A model generated the notes under the pieces. The model was not told the origin of the DNA and searched no databases. It saw only the letters and a program-made list of their open reading frames with translations. DNA of 64,000 bases from Leifsonia virtsii (GTDB lineage: Bacteria; Actinomycetota; Actinomycetes; Actinomycetales; Microbacteriaceae): positions 37,997-101,996 of the forward strand of contig NZ_JAROCB010000007.1 in the NCBI RefSeq assembly GCF_030433675.1. Reading direction: 5' to 3'. Position numbers and translations under genes: made by a program. This document shows, one piece after another, positions 8,368 to 17,514 of this stretch (position 1 is its first letter; each line of letters opens with the position of its first letter).

Positions 8368-9593
8368 CCACCGTCGTGCATCCCGGGGACTCGCTCTCCG
8401 GCCGCCAGCGCCTCGCCTACATCCTCATCCTGGGCGCGCTGACCGCACTGGGCCCGTTCACCATCGACACCTATCTGCCGGCGCTGCCGACGCTGCAGAA
8501 CGACTTCGGCGTCTCGACCGCCGCCATCCAGCTGACCCTGACCGCCACGACCATCGGGTTCGGCGTCGGGCAGCTGCTGGTCGGTCCGTGGTCCGACAAG
8601 ATCGGCCGCCGCACCCCGCTCATGGTCGCGACGGCCGTGCACATCCTCGCCTGTCTCGCCGCCGCTATCGCCCCGAACGTCGAGCTGCTCGGCGTCGCGC
8701 GCGCCCTGCAGGGCATCGGCGCGGCGGCCGGCGGTGTCGTCGCGATGGCGATGGTGCGCGACCTGTTCGGCGGACGCCCGCTGGTGCGGATGCTCAGCCG
8801 CCTCGCTCTGGTCAACGGGCTCGCGCCGGTGCTGGCTCCCGTGATCGGATCCTGGCTGCTGCTCGTGATGCCGTGGCGCGGCATCTTCGTGGTGCTCGCG
8901 GTCTACGGCCTGTTCGTGGTCACCTGCGTCGCCCTCTGGATCGTGGAGACCCTGCCCAAGGCGCGTCGCCGCGACGCCGGCCACGCCACGGTCGGGCAGC
9001 GGTACCGGTCCGTGCTCAGCGACCGCGTGTTCGTCGGCATCGCGATCGTCGGCGCCGCGAACTTCACCGGACTGTTCTCGTACCTGTCGTCGAGCTCGTT
9101 CATCTTCCAGGAGATCTACAAGTTCAACGCCCAGGAGTACGGCCTGCTGTTCGCGGTGAACTCCATCGGCATCATCATCGGCGTTCAGTCGGCGTCGCGG
9201 CTGACGAAGTACGTCGGCCCGCAGTGGATCCTGGCCTGCTCGACCGTCGTGATGTTCCTCGCCTCGGTGACGATCGTGGTGCTCGACCAGGCGCACGTCG
9301 GGCTGTGGGGCACGGCCATCCCGCTCTGGTTCTTCATCGCGGCGTGCGGCTTCGGCTTCCCGTGCGTTCAGGTGCTGGCGCTCAACGGCCACGGGCACGA
9401 GGCCGGGACGGCGGCGAGCCTGCTCGGCGCGCTCAACTTCGGCACCGCGGGCATCGTCTCGCCGATCGTCGGCATCCTCGGCGTCGGAAGCGCGGCGCCG
9501 ATGGGAGCGGTCATGGCGATCTGCGCTCTCGTCTCGATCGCGTCGCTCTGGCTCGTGGTGCGGCCGCGGACGGTTCCCGAACTCGCCCACTGA
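8364..9593 (+). CDS. MFS drug exporter, Bcr/CflA type
   Basis: The 409-residue major facilitator protein has about 12 transmembrane segments. The first helix carries LGPFTIDTYLPALPTL, a hallmark of the Bcr/CflA drug/H+ antiporter group, and the loop GPWSDKIGRRTP is the MFS motif A between helices 2 and 3. It probably expels antibiotics or other small toxic compounds from the cytoplasm. The frame is open from 8229, but the GTG at 8364 gives a typical N-terminus and has AAGGA at 8353-8357. A promoter, palindrome, hairpin and short leader ORF precede it, pointing to regulated, perhaps drug-inducible, expression. Confidence 0.85.
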   Translation: MTTVVHPGDSLSGRQRLAYILILGALTALGPFTIDTYLPALPTLQNDFGVSTAAIQLTLTATTIGFGVGQLLVGPWSDKIGRRTPLMVATAVHILACLAAAIAPNVELLGVARALQGIGAAAGGVVAMAMVRDLFGGRPLVRMLSRLALVNGLAPVLAPVIGSWLLLVMPWRGIFVVLAVYGLFVVTCVALWIVETLPKARRRDAGHATVGQRYRSVLSDRVFVGIAIVGAANFTGLFSYLSSSSFIFQEIYKFNAQEYGLLFAVNSIGIIIGVQSASRLTKYVGPQWILACSTVVMFLASVTIVVLDQAHVGLWGTAIPLWFFIAACGFGFPCVQVLALNGHGHEAGTAASLLGALNFGTAGIVSPIVGILGVGSAAPMGAVMAICALVSIASLWLVVRPRTVPELAH

Positions 9594-9635
9594 CGCCGCT
9601 AGGCGACACATGCCGCTCCGGGTACGGTGGCGGGC

Positions 9636-10349
9636 ATGACCGTGCAGCACAGCGACCCGCCGAAGCCCGACGCCGAGGGCCACGACGTCGCCAAAGCCGC
9701 CCAGGTCACCCGGCGCTGGCCGGTGGTCGCGGGATCGGTCGCGGTCGCCCTCGTCGTCGGGCTCGGCATCATCATCGCGCTGCGACCGAAGCTGCCGTTC
9801 GAGCTCGACACCGAGTGGATGGGCGAGATCGTCGAGCACCGCTCGCCGTTCTGGCTGGGCCCTGCCCTGTTCTTCAACTACGCCGGCGGCGGCATCGTCG
9901 GCTCGGTCGTAGTTCCCGTCGTGATCGTCCTGCTGCTGCTGGCCTTCCGTAGGCCGTGGGGCGCCGGCTACTTCGCGATCGCGAGCGCGGTCTCGGTGAT
10001 CTGCGTCCAGATCCTGAAGCACACCGTCGACCGGGCACGGCCGACCGAGATCCTCGTCCATGCCGACACGGGTTCATTCCCGTCCGGGCATACGGCGAAC
10101 GCGGCGACCATGGTGGTCGTGCTCGGCATCCTCTTCCCGCGGGTCTGGGTCTGGTGCCTCGGCGTGGTGTGGGCCGTGCTGATGGCGGTCAGCCGCACCT
10201 ACCTCGGGGCGCACTGGATCAGCGACACCGTCGGCGGTCTGCTGCTCGGCGCCGCCGTGGCCGTCATCGTGTGGACGCCCCTGGCGCACAAGCTCGCGCT
10301 GGAGGCGACCCGGCCGCATCCCTTCTTCCTGGCGCACCGCCGCCAGTAG
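9636..10349 (+). CDS. PAP2-family membrane phosphatase
   Basis: The 237-residue membrane protein has about five or six transmembrane helices. All three parts of the acid-phosphatase signature are present: K129-x6-RP (KHTVDRARP), PSGH (149-152) and SRTYLGAHWISD (186-197). Catalysis therefore occurs at the outer face, likely on lipid phosphates such as undecaprenyl pyrophosphate or phosphatidic acid; the substrate cannot be read from sequence. The ATG at 9636 lies 7 bases after TACGGT (9623-9628), consistent with a leaderless transcript. It is followed closely by the HerA-like ATPase gene, which has its own -10. Confidence 0.85.
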   Translation: MTVQHSDPPKPDAEGHDVAKAAQVTRRWPVVAGSVAVALVVGLGIIIALRPKLPFELDTEWMGEIVEHRSPFWLGPALFFNYAGGGIVGSVVVPVVIVLLLLAFRRPWGAGYFAIASAVSVICVQILKHTVDRARPTEILVHADTGSFPSGHTANAATMVVVLGILFPRVWVWCLGVVWAVLMAVSRTYLGAHWISDTVGGLLLGAAVAVIVWTPLAHKLALEATRPHPFFLAHRRQ

Positions 10350-10359
10350 AGTGTGCCGC

Positions 10360-12189
10360 ATGAGCGACGCGGACGCGGTGGCGAAGGCGCAGGCGGAGGC
10401 CGAGGCGGCGGCGCAGGAGGCCGAGCGGCTGCAGGCGGAGGCGGCGGAGGCCGTGCGGCGGGCTCAGGAGGCGTCGGCCGCAGCGGAGGCGGCGCGTGCG
10501 GCCGCCACAGCCCCGCCGACCGTGCCCGATCCGGCATCCGGCCCGCTCGACGCCGCCGGCGTCGACGCCGTCCGCTCCGGGTACGCGTTCGACGGAAGCG
10601 TGCTCGAGCTGGGTGCGCTGGTGAACGGCGACGCCCGGCCCGACGTGCCGGTCCGCATCCCAATCGCCATGACCAACCGCCACGGCCTGGTCGCCGGCGC
10701 GACGGGAACCGGCAAGACGAAGACGCTGCAGGTACTCGCCGAGCAGCTCTCCGCGGCCGGAGTCCCGGTCTTCGCGGCCGACATCAAAGGCGACCTGTCG
10801 GGGATCGCGACGCCCGGCGAGCCGAACGACAAGCTGCTGGAGCGCAACCGGGGCATCGGACAGGACTGGGCACCGCGGGCCGCCACCACCGAGTTCTTCT
10901 CGCTCGGCGGGGTGGGACGTGGCGTCCCGCTGCGTGCGACCGTCGCCGGGTTCGGGCCGCTCCTGCTGTCGAAGGTGCTCGGCCTCAACGCGACGCAGGA
11001 GTCGAGCCTCGGCCTGGTCTTCCACTACGCAGAGCAGGCCGGCCTGCCGCTCCTCGACCTCGCCGACCTGCGTGCGGTGCTCACGTATCTCACCAGCGAC
11101 GACGGCAAGGAGGAGCTCGCCGGACTGGGCGGGCTCTCCAGCGCCACCGTCGGCGTCATCCTGCGCGAGCTCATCGCCTTCGCCGACCAGGGCGCGGACG
11201 CGTTCTTCGGCGAGCCCGAGATCGACACCGCCGAGTTCCTGCGCGTCGCCCCCGACGGGACCGGCGTGGTCAGCCTGCTGGAGGTCCCGGGCGTGCAGGA
11301 CAAGCCCGCCGTGTTCTCCACCTTCCTGATGTGGCTGCTCGCGGACCTGTTCAACGACCTTCCGGAGGTCGGCGACCTCGACAAGCCGAAGCTGGTGTTC
11401 TTCTTCGACGAGGCGCACCTGCTGTTCCGGGACGCGTCGAAGGACTTCCTGGCGTCCATCACGCAGACCGTCCGTCTCATCCGCTCGAAGGGCGTCGGCA
11501 TCTTCTTCGTCACCCAGACGCCGAAGGACGTTCCGTCGGACGTGCTCGCCCAGCTCGGCTCGCGCGTGCAGCACCAGCTGCGAGCCTTCACCCCCGACGA
11601 CGCGAAGGCGCTCAAGGCGACGGTCTCGACCTATCCGACCTCCGGCTACGACCTGGCGCAGGTGCTGCAGTCGCTCGGCACCGGCGAGGCGGTCGTCACC
11701 GTGATGAACGAGAAGGGTGCGCCGACCCCGGTCGCGTGGACGCGGCTGCGCGCCCCCCAGGGCTCCATGTCGCCGACCCCGGACGACCGGGTGGAGGCGA
11801 TCGTCGCCGCCTCGCCGCTGCAGCAGAAGTACGGCACGCCGCTCGACCGCGACTCGGCGAGGGAGATGCTCGGCCGGAAGCTCGACGCGGCAGCGGCGGC
11901 CGCCGCACAGGCGGAGACGGAGGCGGCCGCGGCGAAGACGGCCGAGCAGGCACGCAAGGAGGCGGAGGCGCAGGCCAAGGCGGACGCGAAGGCGCGTGAG
12001 GCCGCCGACCGGGCCGCTCAGAAGGAGTACGAGCGCATCCTGCGGCAGACCACGCCGCGCCAGACGACCCGGCGCAGCTCCTCGCGGAGCGACAAGACCG
12101 TGCTGGAGCAGGTGCTGGGCTCGAAGGCGACGCGCGACATCCTGGGCAGCGTGGTCGAGGGCATCTTCGGGACGCGGCGCCGGCGTTAG
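10360..12189 (+). CDS. HerA/DUF853-family ATPase
   Basis: The 609-residue cytoplasmic ATPase starts with an Ala/Glu-rich coiled coil (residues 1-50) and then a RecA-like domain. The Walker A motif GATGTGKT is at 113-120 and Walker B (KLVFFFDEAH) has D350-E351. A second charged coiled coil (KAREAADRAAQKEYE) leads to the C-terminus. The pattern matches the DUF853 (YjgR) branch of HerA-like translocases, whose cellular job is poorly known; DNA-end processing is only an analogy. TAGAGT at 10347-10352 sits 7 bases before the ATG, suggesting a leaderless start. It converges with the kinase gene, their stop codons overlapping by 4 bases. Confidence 0.85.
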   Translation: MSDADAVAKAQAEAEAAAQEAERLQAEAAEAVRRAQEASAAAEAARAAATAPPTVPDPASGPLDAAGVDAVRSGYAFDGSVLELGALVNGDARPDVPVRIPIAMTNRHGLVAGATGTGKTKTLQVLAEQLSAAGVPVFAADIKGDLSGIATPGEPNDKLLERNRGIGQDWAPRAATTEFFSLGGVGRGVPLRATVAGFGPLLLSKVLGLNATQESSLGLVFHYAEQAGLPLLDLADLRAVLTYLTSDDGKEELAGLGGLSSATVGVILRELIAFADQGADAFFGEPEIDTAEFLRVAPDGTGVVSLLEVPGVQDKPAVFSTFLMWLLADLFNDLPEVGDLDKPKLVFFFDEAHLLFRDASKDFLASITQTVRLIRSKGVGIFFVTQTPKDVPSDVLAQLGSRVQHQLRAFTPDDAKALKATVSTYPTSGYDLAQVLQSLGTGEAVVTVMNEKGAPTPVAWTRLRAPQGSMSPTPDDRVEAIVAASPLQQKYGTPLDRDSAREMLGRKLDAAAAAAAQAETEAAAAKTAEQARKEAEAQAKADAKAREAADRAAQKEYERILRQTTPRQTTRRSSSRSDKTVLEQVLGSKATRDILGSVVEGIFGTRRRR

Positions 12190-13031
12190 CGCCCGCCCGC
12201 GTCCTGCCCGAGCAGCGCCCGGGCTCGCCGGGCGACACCGCGGGCAGCGGTCGGGTCGCCGCCGTCGGCCTCCGACCACGCCGCGGAGAGCGCGCCCCAG
12301 GCCAGCGCCCAGCACAGGATGCGGCGCTCACCCATCCCGGTCTCCGACGCGATCACGCCGACCGCCCGCTCGAGCCGTCCCGGCGCCAGCGCGACCCCGG
12401 CGTCCGGGTTGCAGAGCACGTTCGCCACGTCGAACCCGGGGTCGCCGTGCAGCGGTTTCGGGTCGATCGCCAGCCAGCCGCGCTCGCCGCCGTCGAGAAC
12501 GTTGCCGTGGTGGAGGTCGCCGTGGAGCACGACGTCACCCGCCGGGTGCGCGAGCAGGTCGAGCGCCGTCGCCCGGGCCTCCGCGAGGAGGTCATCGTCG
12601 TGCTCGCGGTCGATCAGGTCGCGGAACCAGTGGCGCAGAGGGAAGAGCCCGGCCGGCCGGGGCGGCGTTCCGGCGGCGTGCAGGCGCAGCCCGGTCCGGC
12701 AGAGCGTGCGGGTCGCCTCGTCGTCGCCGTCGGGCCCGCCGCGCGCGAGCGCCGCCAGATCGCGCGGGCCGTCGGCCCGCTCCAGCAGCTGCACGTCATC
12801 CTCGGCCATGAGCACGCGCACCGCCCCCTCGCCGTGCCACCAGGCGAGCACGTCGCCGCCCACGCGCTCCTCGTGGGAGACGGCACGCTTGAGGAACAGC
12901 CGCTGCTCGCCCCGGCGGACCGGCTGCAGCACGCTGGACGGGGTCGCGAACGCGTCGCCGTCCGGCCGCAGGCTCCAGCGCTCGCGCCAGGGCGCGAGGA
13001 CCGCATCGTTGTCGCGTGCGTCGCCGCTCAT
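12186..13031 (-). CDS. Aminoglycoside phosphotransferase-like kinase (APH(6)/Str family)
   Basis: The 281-residue protein has the phosphotransferase catalytic loop HGDLHHGN at 170-177 and the metal-binding IDPK with D190, the pattern of streptomycin 6-kinases and hydroxyurea-type antibiotic kinases (PF04655). It would transfer phosphate from ATP to an aminoglycoside or a related small molecule in the cytoplasm. Actual resistance activity is not provable; many chromosomal members are uncharacterised. It starts within the last four bases of the AraC-type regulator gene (ATGA at 13028-13031), so the two are co-translated and the regulator may sense the same compound. Confidence 0.75.
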   Translation of the reverse strand: MSGDARDNDAVLAPWRERWSLRPDGDAFATPSSVLQPVRRGEQRLFLKRAVSHEERVGGDVLAWWHGEGAVRVLMAEDDVQLLERADGPRDLAALARGGPDGDDEATRTLCRTGLRLHAAGTPPRPAGLFPLRHWFRDLIDREHDDDLLAEARATALDLLAHPAGDVVLHGDLHHGNVLDGGERGWLAIDPKPLHGDPGFDVANVLCNPDAGVALAPGRLERAVGVIASETGMGERRILCWALAWGALSAAWSEADGGDPTAARGVARRARALLGQDAGGR

Positions 13032-13834
13032 CTCCGGACCGCCGCCGAGTAGGCGCCGGGAGTGGAGCCGACGACCGCCTTGAACTCACGGCTGAAGTGA
13101 GCCTGGTCGGCGTACCCGAGCGCGGCGGCGAGGTCGGCGAGCGGCGGCGGCTCCTCCGAGCGCAGCGCCGCCGCGGCCTCCTGCAGCCGGTAGCGCTGGA
13201 TGAGCCACTTGGGCCCGAAGCCGATGTGGCCGGCGACCAGACGCTGGAGGTGCCGCACGCCCAGCCCGAACCGTTCCGCCAGCTGCTCGACCCGGAGCAG
13301 GTCGCGGTCGTCCTCGACGGCCGTGACGATCCGGTCGACCAAGCGGGCGTCGTCGTCCGGCTCGGGGAGGGTGCCGAGCCACGCCTCGAAGGCGGCGACC
13401 GCCGCGTCGTCGTCACCACGGGCCATCCCGCCGCGGACCTCCTCGGCCAGCCCGCCCGTGCCGTCGACCCGGAGGCGGGGGAGAGGGAGCGCGGACGGCA
13501 GGCCGCGGAGCGAGGCCCCGGCCCAGCCGCGCGCGACGCCGGGGTGCAGCAGCACGCCGAACGCCCATCCCGAACCCTCCAGGGTGCGCGTGCTGAGACC
13601 GCGGTGCGCGCGGAACAGCGCAGCACCCTCCGGCTCGACGACGAGGTTCGCGGTCGGGTACTCGAGCACGTCCTGCCGGATGCTCGTGCCGGCCGGCAGC
13701 TCCCACCGCGGCAGCCAGTAGTGGCGCACGAAGAGTGCCGCCCGGTCGCCGGGGAACAGCCGCGCGATCCGCACGGGCGCCCCCGGTGTGAGCAGCCCCT
13801 TGCTTCGCGGCTCGACGTCGGTGCGCGCGGTCAC
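13028..13834 (-). CDS. AraC-family transcriptional regulator
   Basis: The 268-residue protein has an N-terminal sensor region (GDRAALFVRHYWLPRWELP resembles the DUF6597 cupin-like domain) and a C-terminal double helix-turn-helix (about 165-265, ending LGYADQAHFSREFKAVVGSTPGAY), the classical AraC signature. The GTG start at 13834 is seven bases after CAGGAT on the minus strand, so a leaderless transcript is possible. It is co-transcribed with the downstream kinase gene through a 4-base overlap and likely regulates it. The ligand is unknown. Confidence 0.85.
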   Translation of the reverse strand: MTARTDVEPRSKGLLTPGAPVRIARLFPGDRAALFVRHYWLPRWELPAGTSIRQDVLEYPTANLVVEPEGAALFRAHRGLSTRTLEGSGWAFGVLLHPGVARGWAGASLRGLPSALPLPRLRVDGTGGLAEEVRGGMARGDDDAAVAAFEAWLGTLPEPDDDARLVDRIVTAVEDDRDLLRVEQLAERFGLGVRHLQRLVAGHIGFGPKWLIQRYRLQEAAAALRSEEPPPLADLAAALGYADQAHFSREFKAVVGSTPGAYSAAVRR

Positions 13835-13885
13835 GCTGTCATCCTGGCACGGACGGACGACACCGCGCGGGCGGTTCGGCGACGG

Positions 13886-14452
13886 TCAGCGGGCGAAGCG
13901 GACGCGCTCGAACCAGTACAGCAGCCGCGGCCACGTCTGCCGCAGCTGGGCTGGCGTCATCGGCTCGGCGGGACGGGTGACCGGGACGTCGAGCTCCTCG
14001 GCGACGCGCTCCATGTCCTCCGACGACCAGAACTGGCCGCGCATGCGGATGAGGAGCCGCCCTTCCGCCGAGGCGACGAACAGCTGGGGCAGGACGTCGA
14101 GGGTGCTGCCCTCGTACACCTTCACCATGATGACGGCGCCGGGTTCCCCAGGGGCCACGCGCACCGTGCGGCCGAAGAAGCCGCGCTCCCGCACACCGGC
14201 CGGCCCCACGACGATGGTCGTGTTGAGGAACGATGCCACTCCCGTGATCGTCAGCGCGATCACGATCAGGTGCGCGACGAGCACGAAGGGCCAGCAGCCG
14301 ACCGGGATGGTCAGCCAGTAGAGCACCGCGAAGACGGGCGTCGTCAGGGCCAGGACCGCCACGATGCCCCGGAGGAACAGGTGGCGGTGCGGGCGCAGGA
14401 TGGTCTCGCGGGTGGATCCCGCGTCCCTGTGCACCCCGGTCTGCTCGTTCAC
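13886..14452 (-). CDS. Membrane protein with two N-terminal helices (PH-like domain?)
   Basis: A protein of about 188 residues with two adjacent hydrophobic helices (FLRGIVAVLALTTPVFAVLY and FVLVAHLIVIALTITGVASF), followed by a beta-rich soluble part (GPAGVRERGFFGRTVRVAPG, LFVASAEGRLLIRMRGQFW). This layout resembles small bacterial PH-domain membrane proteins, but I cannot assign the family firmly. The start is uncertain: GTG at 14452 gives a compact N-terminus with a weak GAGG upstream, while ATG at 14494 would add 14 residues. It lies 51 bases upstream of the AraC gene on the same strand. Confidence 0.65.
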   Translation of the reverse strand: MNEQTGVHRDAGSTRETILRPHRHLFLRGIVAVLALTTPVFAVLYWLTIPVGCWPFVLVAHLIVIALTITGVASFLNTTIVVGPAGVRERGFFGRTVRVAPGEPGAVIMVKVYEGSTLDVLPQLFVASAEGRLLIRMRGQFWSSEDMERVAEELDVPVTRPAEPMTPAQLRQTWPRLLYWFERVRFAR

Positions 14453-14555
14453 TCCATGAGCCTCTATGAATCGGAGCGCTCCCGGTAGCGGCATTTTGGG
14501 GGACACCCATGCGGGGGGTGGAGCGCCGGACGGCGACCCACCCCGTGCGCCCTCG

Positions 14556-15005
14556 TCAGCCGGCGGCCTTCTTCACGAGCTCCCGGATGCGCTCCTCGTC
14601 CTCCGCCGTCAGGTCGACGATCGCGAAGGCGACCGGCCACAGGGTGCCGTCATCCAGCTGCGCGGGGTCGTTGAAGCCGAGAGTGGAGTACCGGGTCTTG
14701 AACTTCGACGACGGCTGGAAGAAGCAGAACGTCTTGCCGCCGATGGCGTACGCCGGCTGCCCGTACCAGGTCTTCGGCCAGACGTCGGGCACGGTCTCGG
14801 TCACGATGGCGTGGACGCGCTCGGCCAGCCGCTTGTCGTGGTCGGGCAGCTCGGCGATCTTGTCGAGGACGTCCTGCGTGTCCTCCTCGCGCGTCGCCTT
14901 GCCGCGGCGGGCGCCTTTGACCTCCTTGGAGCGCTCCTTCATGGCGGCGCGCTCCTCGTCGGTGAAGGCGGCGGACGTGGATGTGGTCTCGGTGGTCTTC
15001 GTCAT
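14556..15005 (-). CDS. DUF1801 (YdhG-like) protein
   Basis: The 149-residue soluble protein has a charged N-terminal segment of about 45 residues and then the DUF1801 core, with VWPKTWYGQPAYAIGGKTFCFFQPSSKF typical of the family. DUF1801 proteins have an SCP2/YdhG-like fold and no proven activity. The ATG at 15005 follows TACGGT (15013-15018 on the plus-strand numbering) by seven bases. GGAGG lies within that gap, so the mRNA may be leaderless or use that very close site. Confidence 0.8.
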   Translation of the reverse strand: MTKTTETTSTSAAFTDEERAAMKERSKEVKGARRGKATREEDTQDVLDKIAELPDHDKRLAERVHAIVTETVPDVWPKTWYGQPAYAIGGKTFCFFQPSSKFKTRYSTLGFNDPAQLDDGTLWPVAFAIVDLTAEDEERIRELVKKAAG

Positions 15006-15107
15006 GCCTCCGACCGTAGAGGGTCGGACGCGGGTGGCGCTTCTCCGAAACTGCTCTCCTCACGACGGGGCTGGCCGTAGCGTGCGTGGCCCACTACGGT
15101 CGAGCCC

Positions 15108-15473
15108 ATGACAAGCCGATCGGCTCGCGGCGTCCTCACAGCCGCTGTGGTGGTGGCGCTCCTCGCGCTCACCGGATGCACGTCCTCCGATTCCCCGTTC
15201 GTCGGCGACTGGGGCACGGTCGCCTCGGGACAGCCGTCTCTCACCATCTCGTCCGACGGCTCCTTCTCCGGGAGCGACGGCTGCAACCCGGTGGAGGGGA
15301 AGGGCTCGATGTCGGGAGACACCTTCACCTTCGGCCCGTTCGCCTCCATCACCAAGGCATGCCCCGGCGTCACGCCGTGGCTGAACCTGGCCGACACCGC
15401 GAAGGTCGACGGCGGCAAGCTCGTCGTCTACCGGACGGGCGGGAAGCAGGTCGGTTCGCTCGACCGCCGCTAG
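15108..15473 (+). CDS. META/HslJ-like lipoprotein
   Basis: The 121-residue secreted lipoprotein has the signal peptide MTSRSARGVLTAAVVVALLALTGC with lipobox LTGC (Cys 24). The mature domain (FVGDWGTV ... GCNPVEGKGSMSGDTFTFGPFASITKACPG) resembles META/HslJ domains, whose usual marks are a GCN turn and the TxxAC segment. Members of this group have been linked to heat-shock or antibiotic tolerance, but no activity is proven here. TACGGT at 15094-15099 is 8 bases before the ATG. Its stop overlaps that of the convergent MinD-like gene by 3-4 bases. Confidence 0.75.
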   Translation: MTSRSARGVLTAAVVVALLALTGCTSSDSPFVGDWGTVASGQPSLTISSDGSFSGSDGCNPVEGKGSMSGDTFTFGPFASITKACPGVTPWLNLADTAKVDGGKLVVYRTGGKQVGSLDRR

Positions 15474-16692
15474 AGACCTTCCGCGACCGCGGCGGCTGCG
15501 TGCAGCCAGGCGCGGCGGGTGCGCGGCGCCAGCGACTCGAACGAGAGCCGGCCGCCGTGCATCTCCGGATCGAACGGGATGGTGACCGCCCGTCGGGCGA
15601 GCGGCTCGAAGCCTTTGGCGACGCGTCCGACCTCCGAGGCCGGCCCGGTGCGCTCGGACTGCGACACGATCACGACCGCCTCGCGCGCCAGCCGGGCCGA
15701 GTGCGCGTCCCGCTGCAGCAAGGCCTCCAGGAGCAGAGCGCCCGCCTCCGCATGCTCGCCGAGCGCGGTGGTGGCGATGACGAGCTGGTCTGTGTGGTCG
15801 ATCATCCGGAGCCAGCGCTCGGCCGACTCGTCGTTGCCGCTGTCGATGATGACCAGCCGGTAGAACTTCGTGGCGACGGTGTGGAGGCGGTCGAAGTCGG
15901 CGCTGGAGATGCGCTGCTCGGTGGCGAGCATCGTCGGGTTCGAGCGGAGCACGTCGTACTTGTCGGCGTTTGGTGGTGCACGTAATGGCCGATGTCGGCC
16001 GTGCGGGCGCCGGCCGACATCAGGGTGTCGGTCGCCGGCAGCAGCGACTGCACGGTGGCGTCGTGGTCGTCCTTCTCGGTGCGCCAGCCGAGCGTGCCGC
16101 GGGTCTCGTTGTTGTCCCAGGCGAGCACGCCGGAACCGCCGTTGCGCGCGAACACCGCCGACAGGAGGGCCGTCGTCGGCGTCTTGTTGGCTCCGCCCTT
16201 GCCGTTCACGATCGCGATGGTGCGGGGTCCGGCCCAGTGGCGGCTCACCGCATCCAGCTCCGCCCGCTCCCGGAGCTCGGCGGCGGAGGGCGCGAGCGGC
16301 ATCCCGGCCCGGGCGAGGGCACCGCGGAGGCCCTGCTTCGCGCGGTCGGGGCGGGGCCGTTCGACGTACAGGAACGACTCGCGGGCGGGCGCGTCGGCGG
16401 AGGGGATGGGCTCGGGGGCGTCGATGGAACCGACCGAGAGGGCCTCCTCGTCGCCGATGCTGCCGTCGGGCTGGACGGCGAGCAGCCAGTCGCCCTCCTC
16501 GTCGGAGACGGTGAGCCGCACCGGGCGGCCGGCGGCGGCCGCCAGCTCGCCCACGCGGCCGAAGACGGCCTCGCGCAGGCGCTGCGTGCTGTCCTCGGCG
16601 AAGCTCTCGTGCACGCCGTCGCCGGTCAGCTCGCCGGTCGCGTCCGGCGAGAGCCGCGCGCTCAGGTGCGGCGATGAGGTCAGGTCGATCAC
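15470..16692 (-). pseudogene. MinD/ParA-like ATPase gene, frameshifted near 15975
   Basis: Two minus-strand frames together make one MinD-like protein. The first (start GTG 16692, GAAGGAA upstream) contains the deviant Walker A TIAIVNGKGGANKTPTTALLS and runs to GHYVHHQ. The reading then must shift to continue NADKYDVLRSNPTMLATEQR and on through VIIDSGNDESAERW to the stop at 15470. The span is 1223 bases, not a multiple of three, so one base is missing (or two are extra) around 15970-15980. Both halves keep normal coding composition, so this is either a recent mutation or a sequencing error. Intact homologues are membrane-associated ATPases often found near type VII secretion or septum genes. 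Confidence 0.8.
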
Positions 16693-16821
16693 GGTGGTTC
16701 CTTCCGCGGTCCGTGCGCGGAGACGGCACAGACCGACATCGGACGGTAGACGCGTTCCATGCCCCGGTCCAGCGTCGCCCAGGCGTTTGCCAGGTGCCGA
16801 CGCGCGCTCAGCGAACACCGG

Positions 16822-17514
16822 TCACGGCACCCGCGCCGCCTCGGGCACCTCCGCCCTGCCGTCGACCATCGTGACCAGCTCGTCCAGGGCTCCGCGGTGC
16901 ACGAGGTCGTGCGTCACCAGCAGGGTCGCGGTGCCGCGGTCGCGGCTGAGGTCGTGGATGAGCTGCATGATCGCGGCGCCGCGCTCCTGGTCGAGCGCGC
17001 TGGTGGGCTCGTCGACGAGCAGCACGGACGGCTCGTGCACCAGGGCGCGGGCGATCGCCACGCGCTGGCGCTGGCCGCCGGAGAGCTGAGCGGGGCGCTT
17101 GCCGGCGTGCGCGGCGAGGCCGACCGCGTCCAAGAGCTCGTCGGCGCGTCGCCCCACCTCCTTGCGCCTGTCGCGCCGGCCGCCGAGCTCGGCCATGACG
17201 AGCAGCTGCTCGCGGGCGGTCAGAGCGGGCAGGAGGTTCGACTGCTGGAAGACGATGCCGATGCGGTCGCGGCGCAGGGCCGTCGCCTCGCGTCGGGTCA
17301 GGCCGGCGGCATCCACGTCGTCGATGAGGACGCGGCCGGAGTCCGGCCGGATCAGCGTCGCCGCGACGGCGAGCAGGGAGGACTTGCCGGAGCCGGACGG
17401 CCCGGTGATCCCGGTCACGACGCCCGGTCGGGCGGTGAGGGAGACGCGGTCGACCGCGGTGATGCGCGCGTCTCCGTCCGGGAAGGTGAGGGTGACGTCG
17501 TCGAGGGTGATCAT
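16822..17514 (-). CDS. ABC exporter ATPase (MacB/LolD type)
   Basis: The 230-residue ATPase has Walker A GPSGSGKSS (38-46), the signature LSGGQRQRVAIARAL, Walker B VLLVDEPTSALD and switch histidine in VTHD. The insertion pattern and size fit the MacB/LolD/FtsE group that powers FtsX-like permeases. It is encoded after the permease on the minus strand with a 4-base overlap (17511-17514), so the two form one exporter. The operon diverges from a two-component system that probably controls it, a common arrangement for systems sensing cell-envelope stress or antimicrobial peptides. Confidence 0.9.
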   Translation of the reverse strand: MITLDDVTLTFPDGDARITAVDRVSLTARPGVVTGITGPSGSGKSSLLAVAATLIRPDSGRVLIDDVDAAGLTRREATALRRDRIGIVFQQSNLLPALTAREQLLVMAELGGRRDRRKEVGRRADELLDAVGLAAHAGKRPAQLSGGQRQRVAIARALVHEPSVLLVDEPTSALDQERGAAIMQLIHDLSRDRGTATLLVTHDLVHRGALDELVTMVDGRAEVPEAARVP

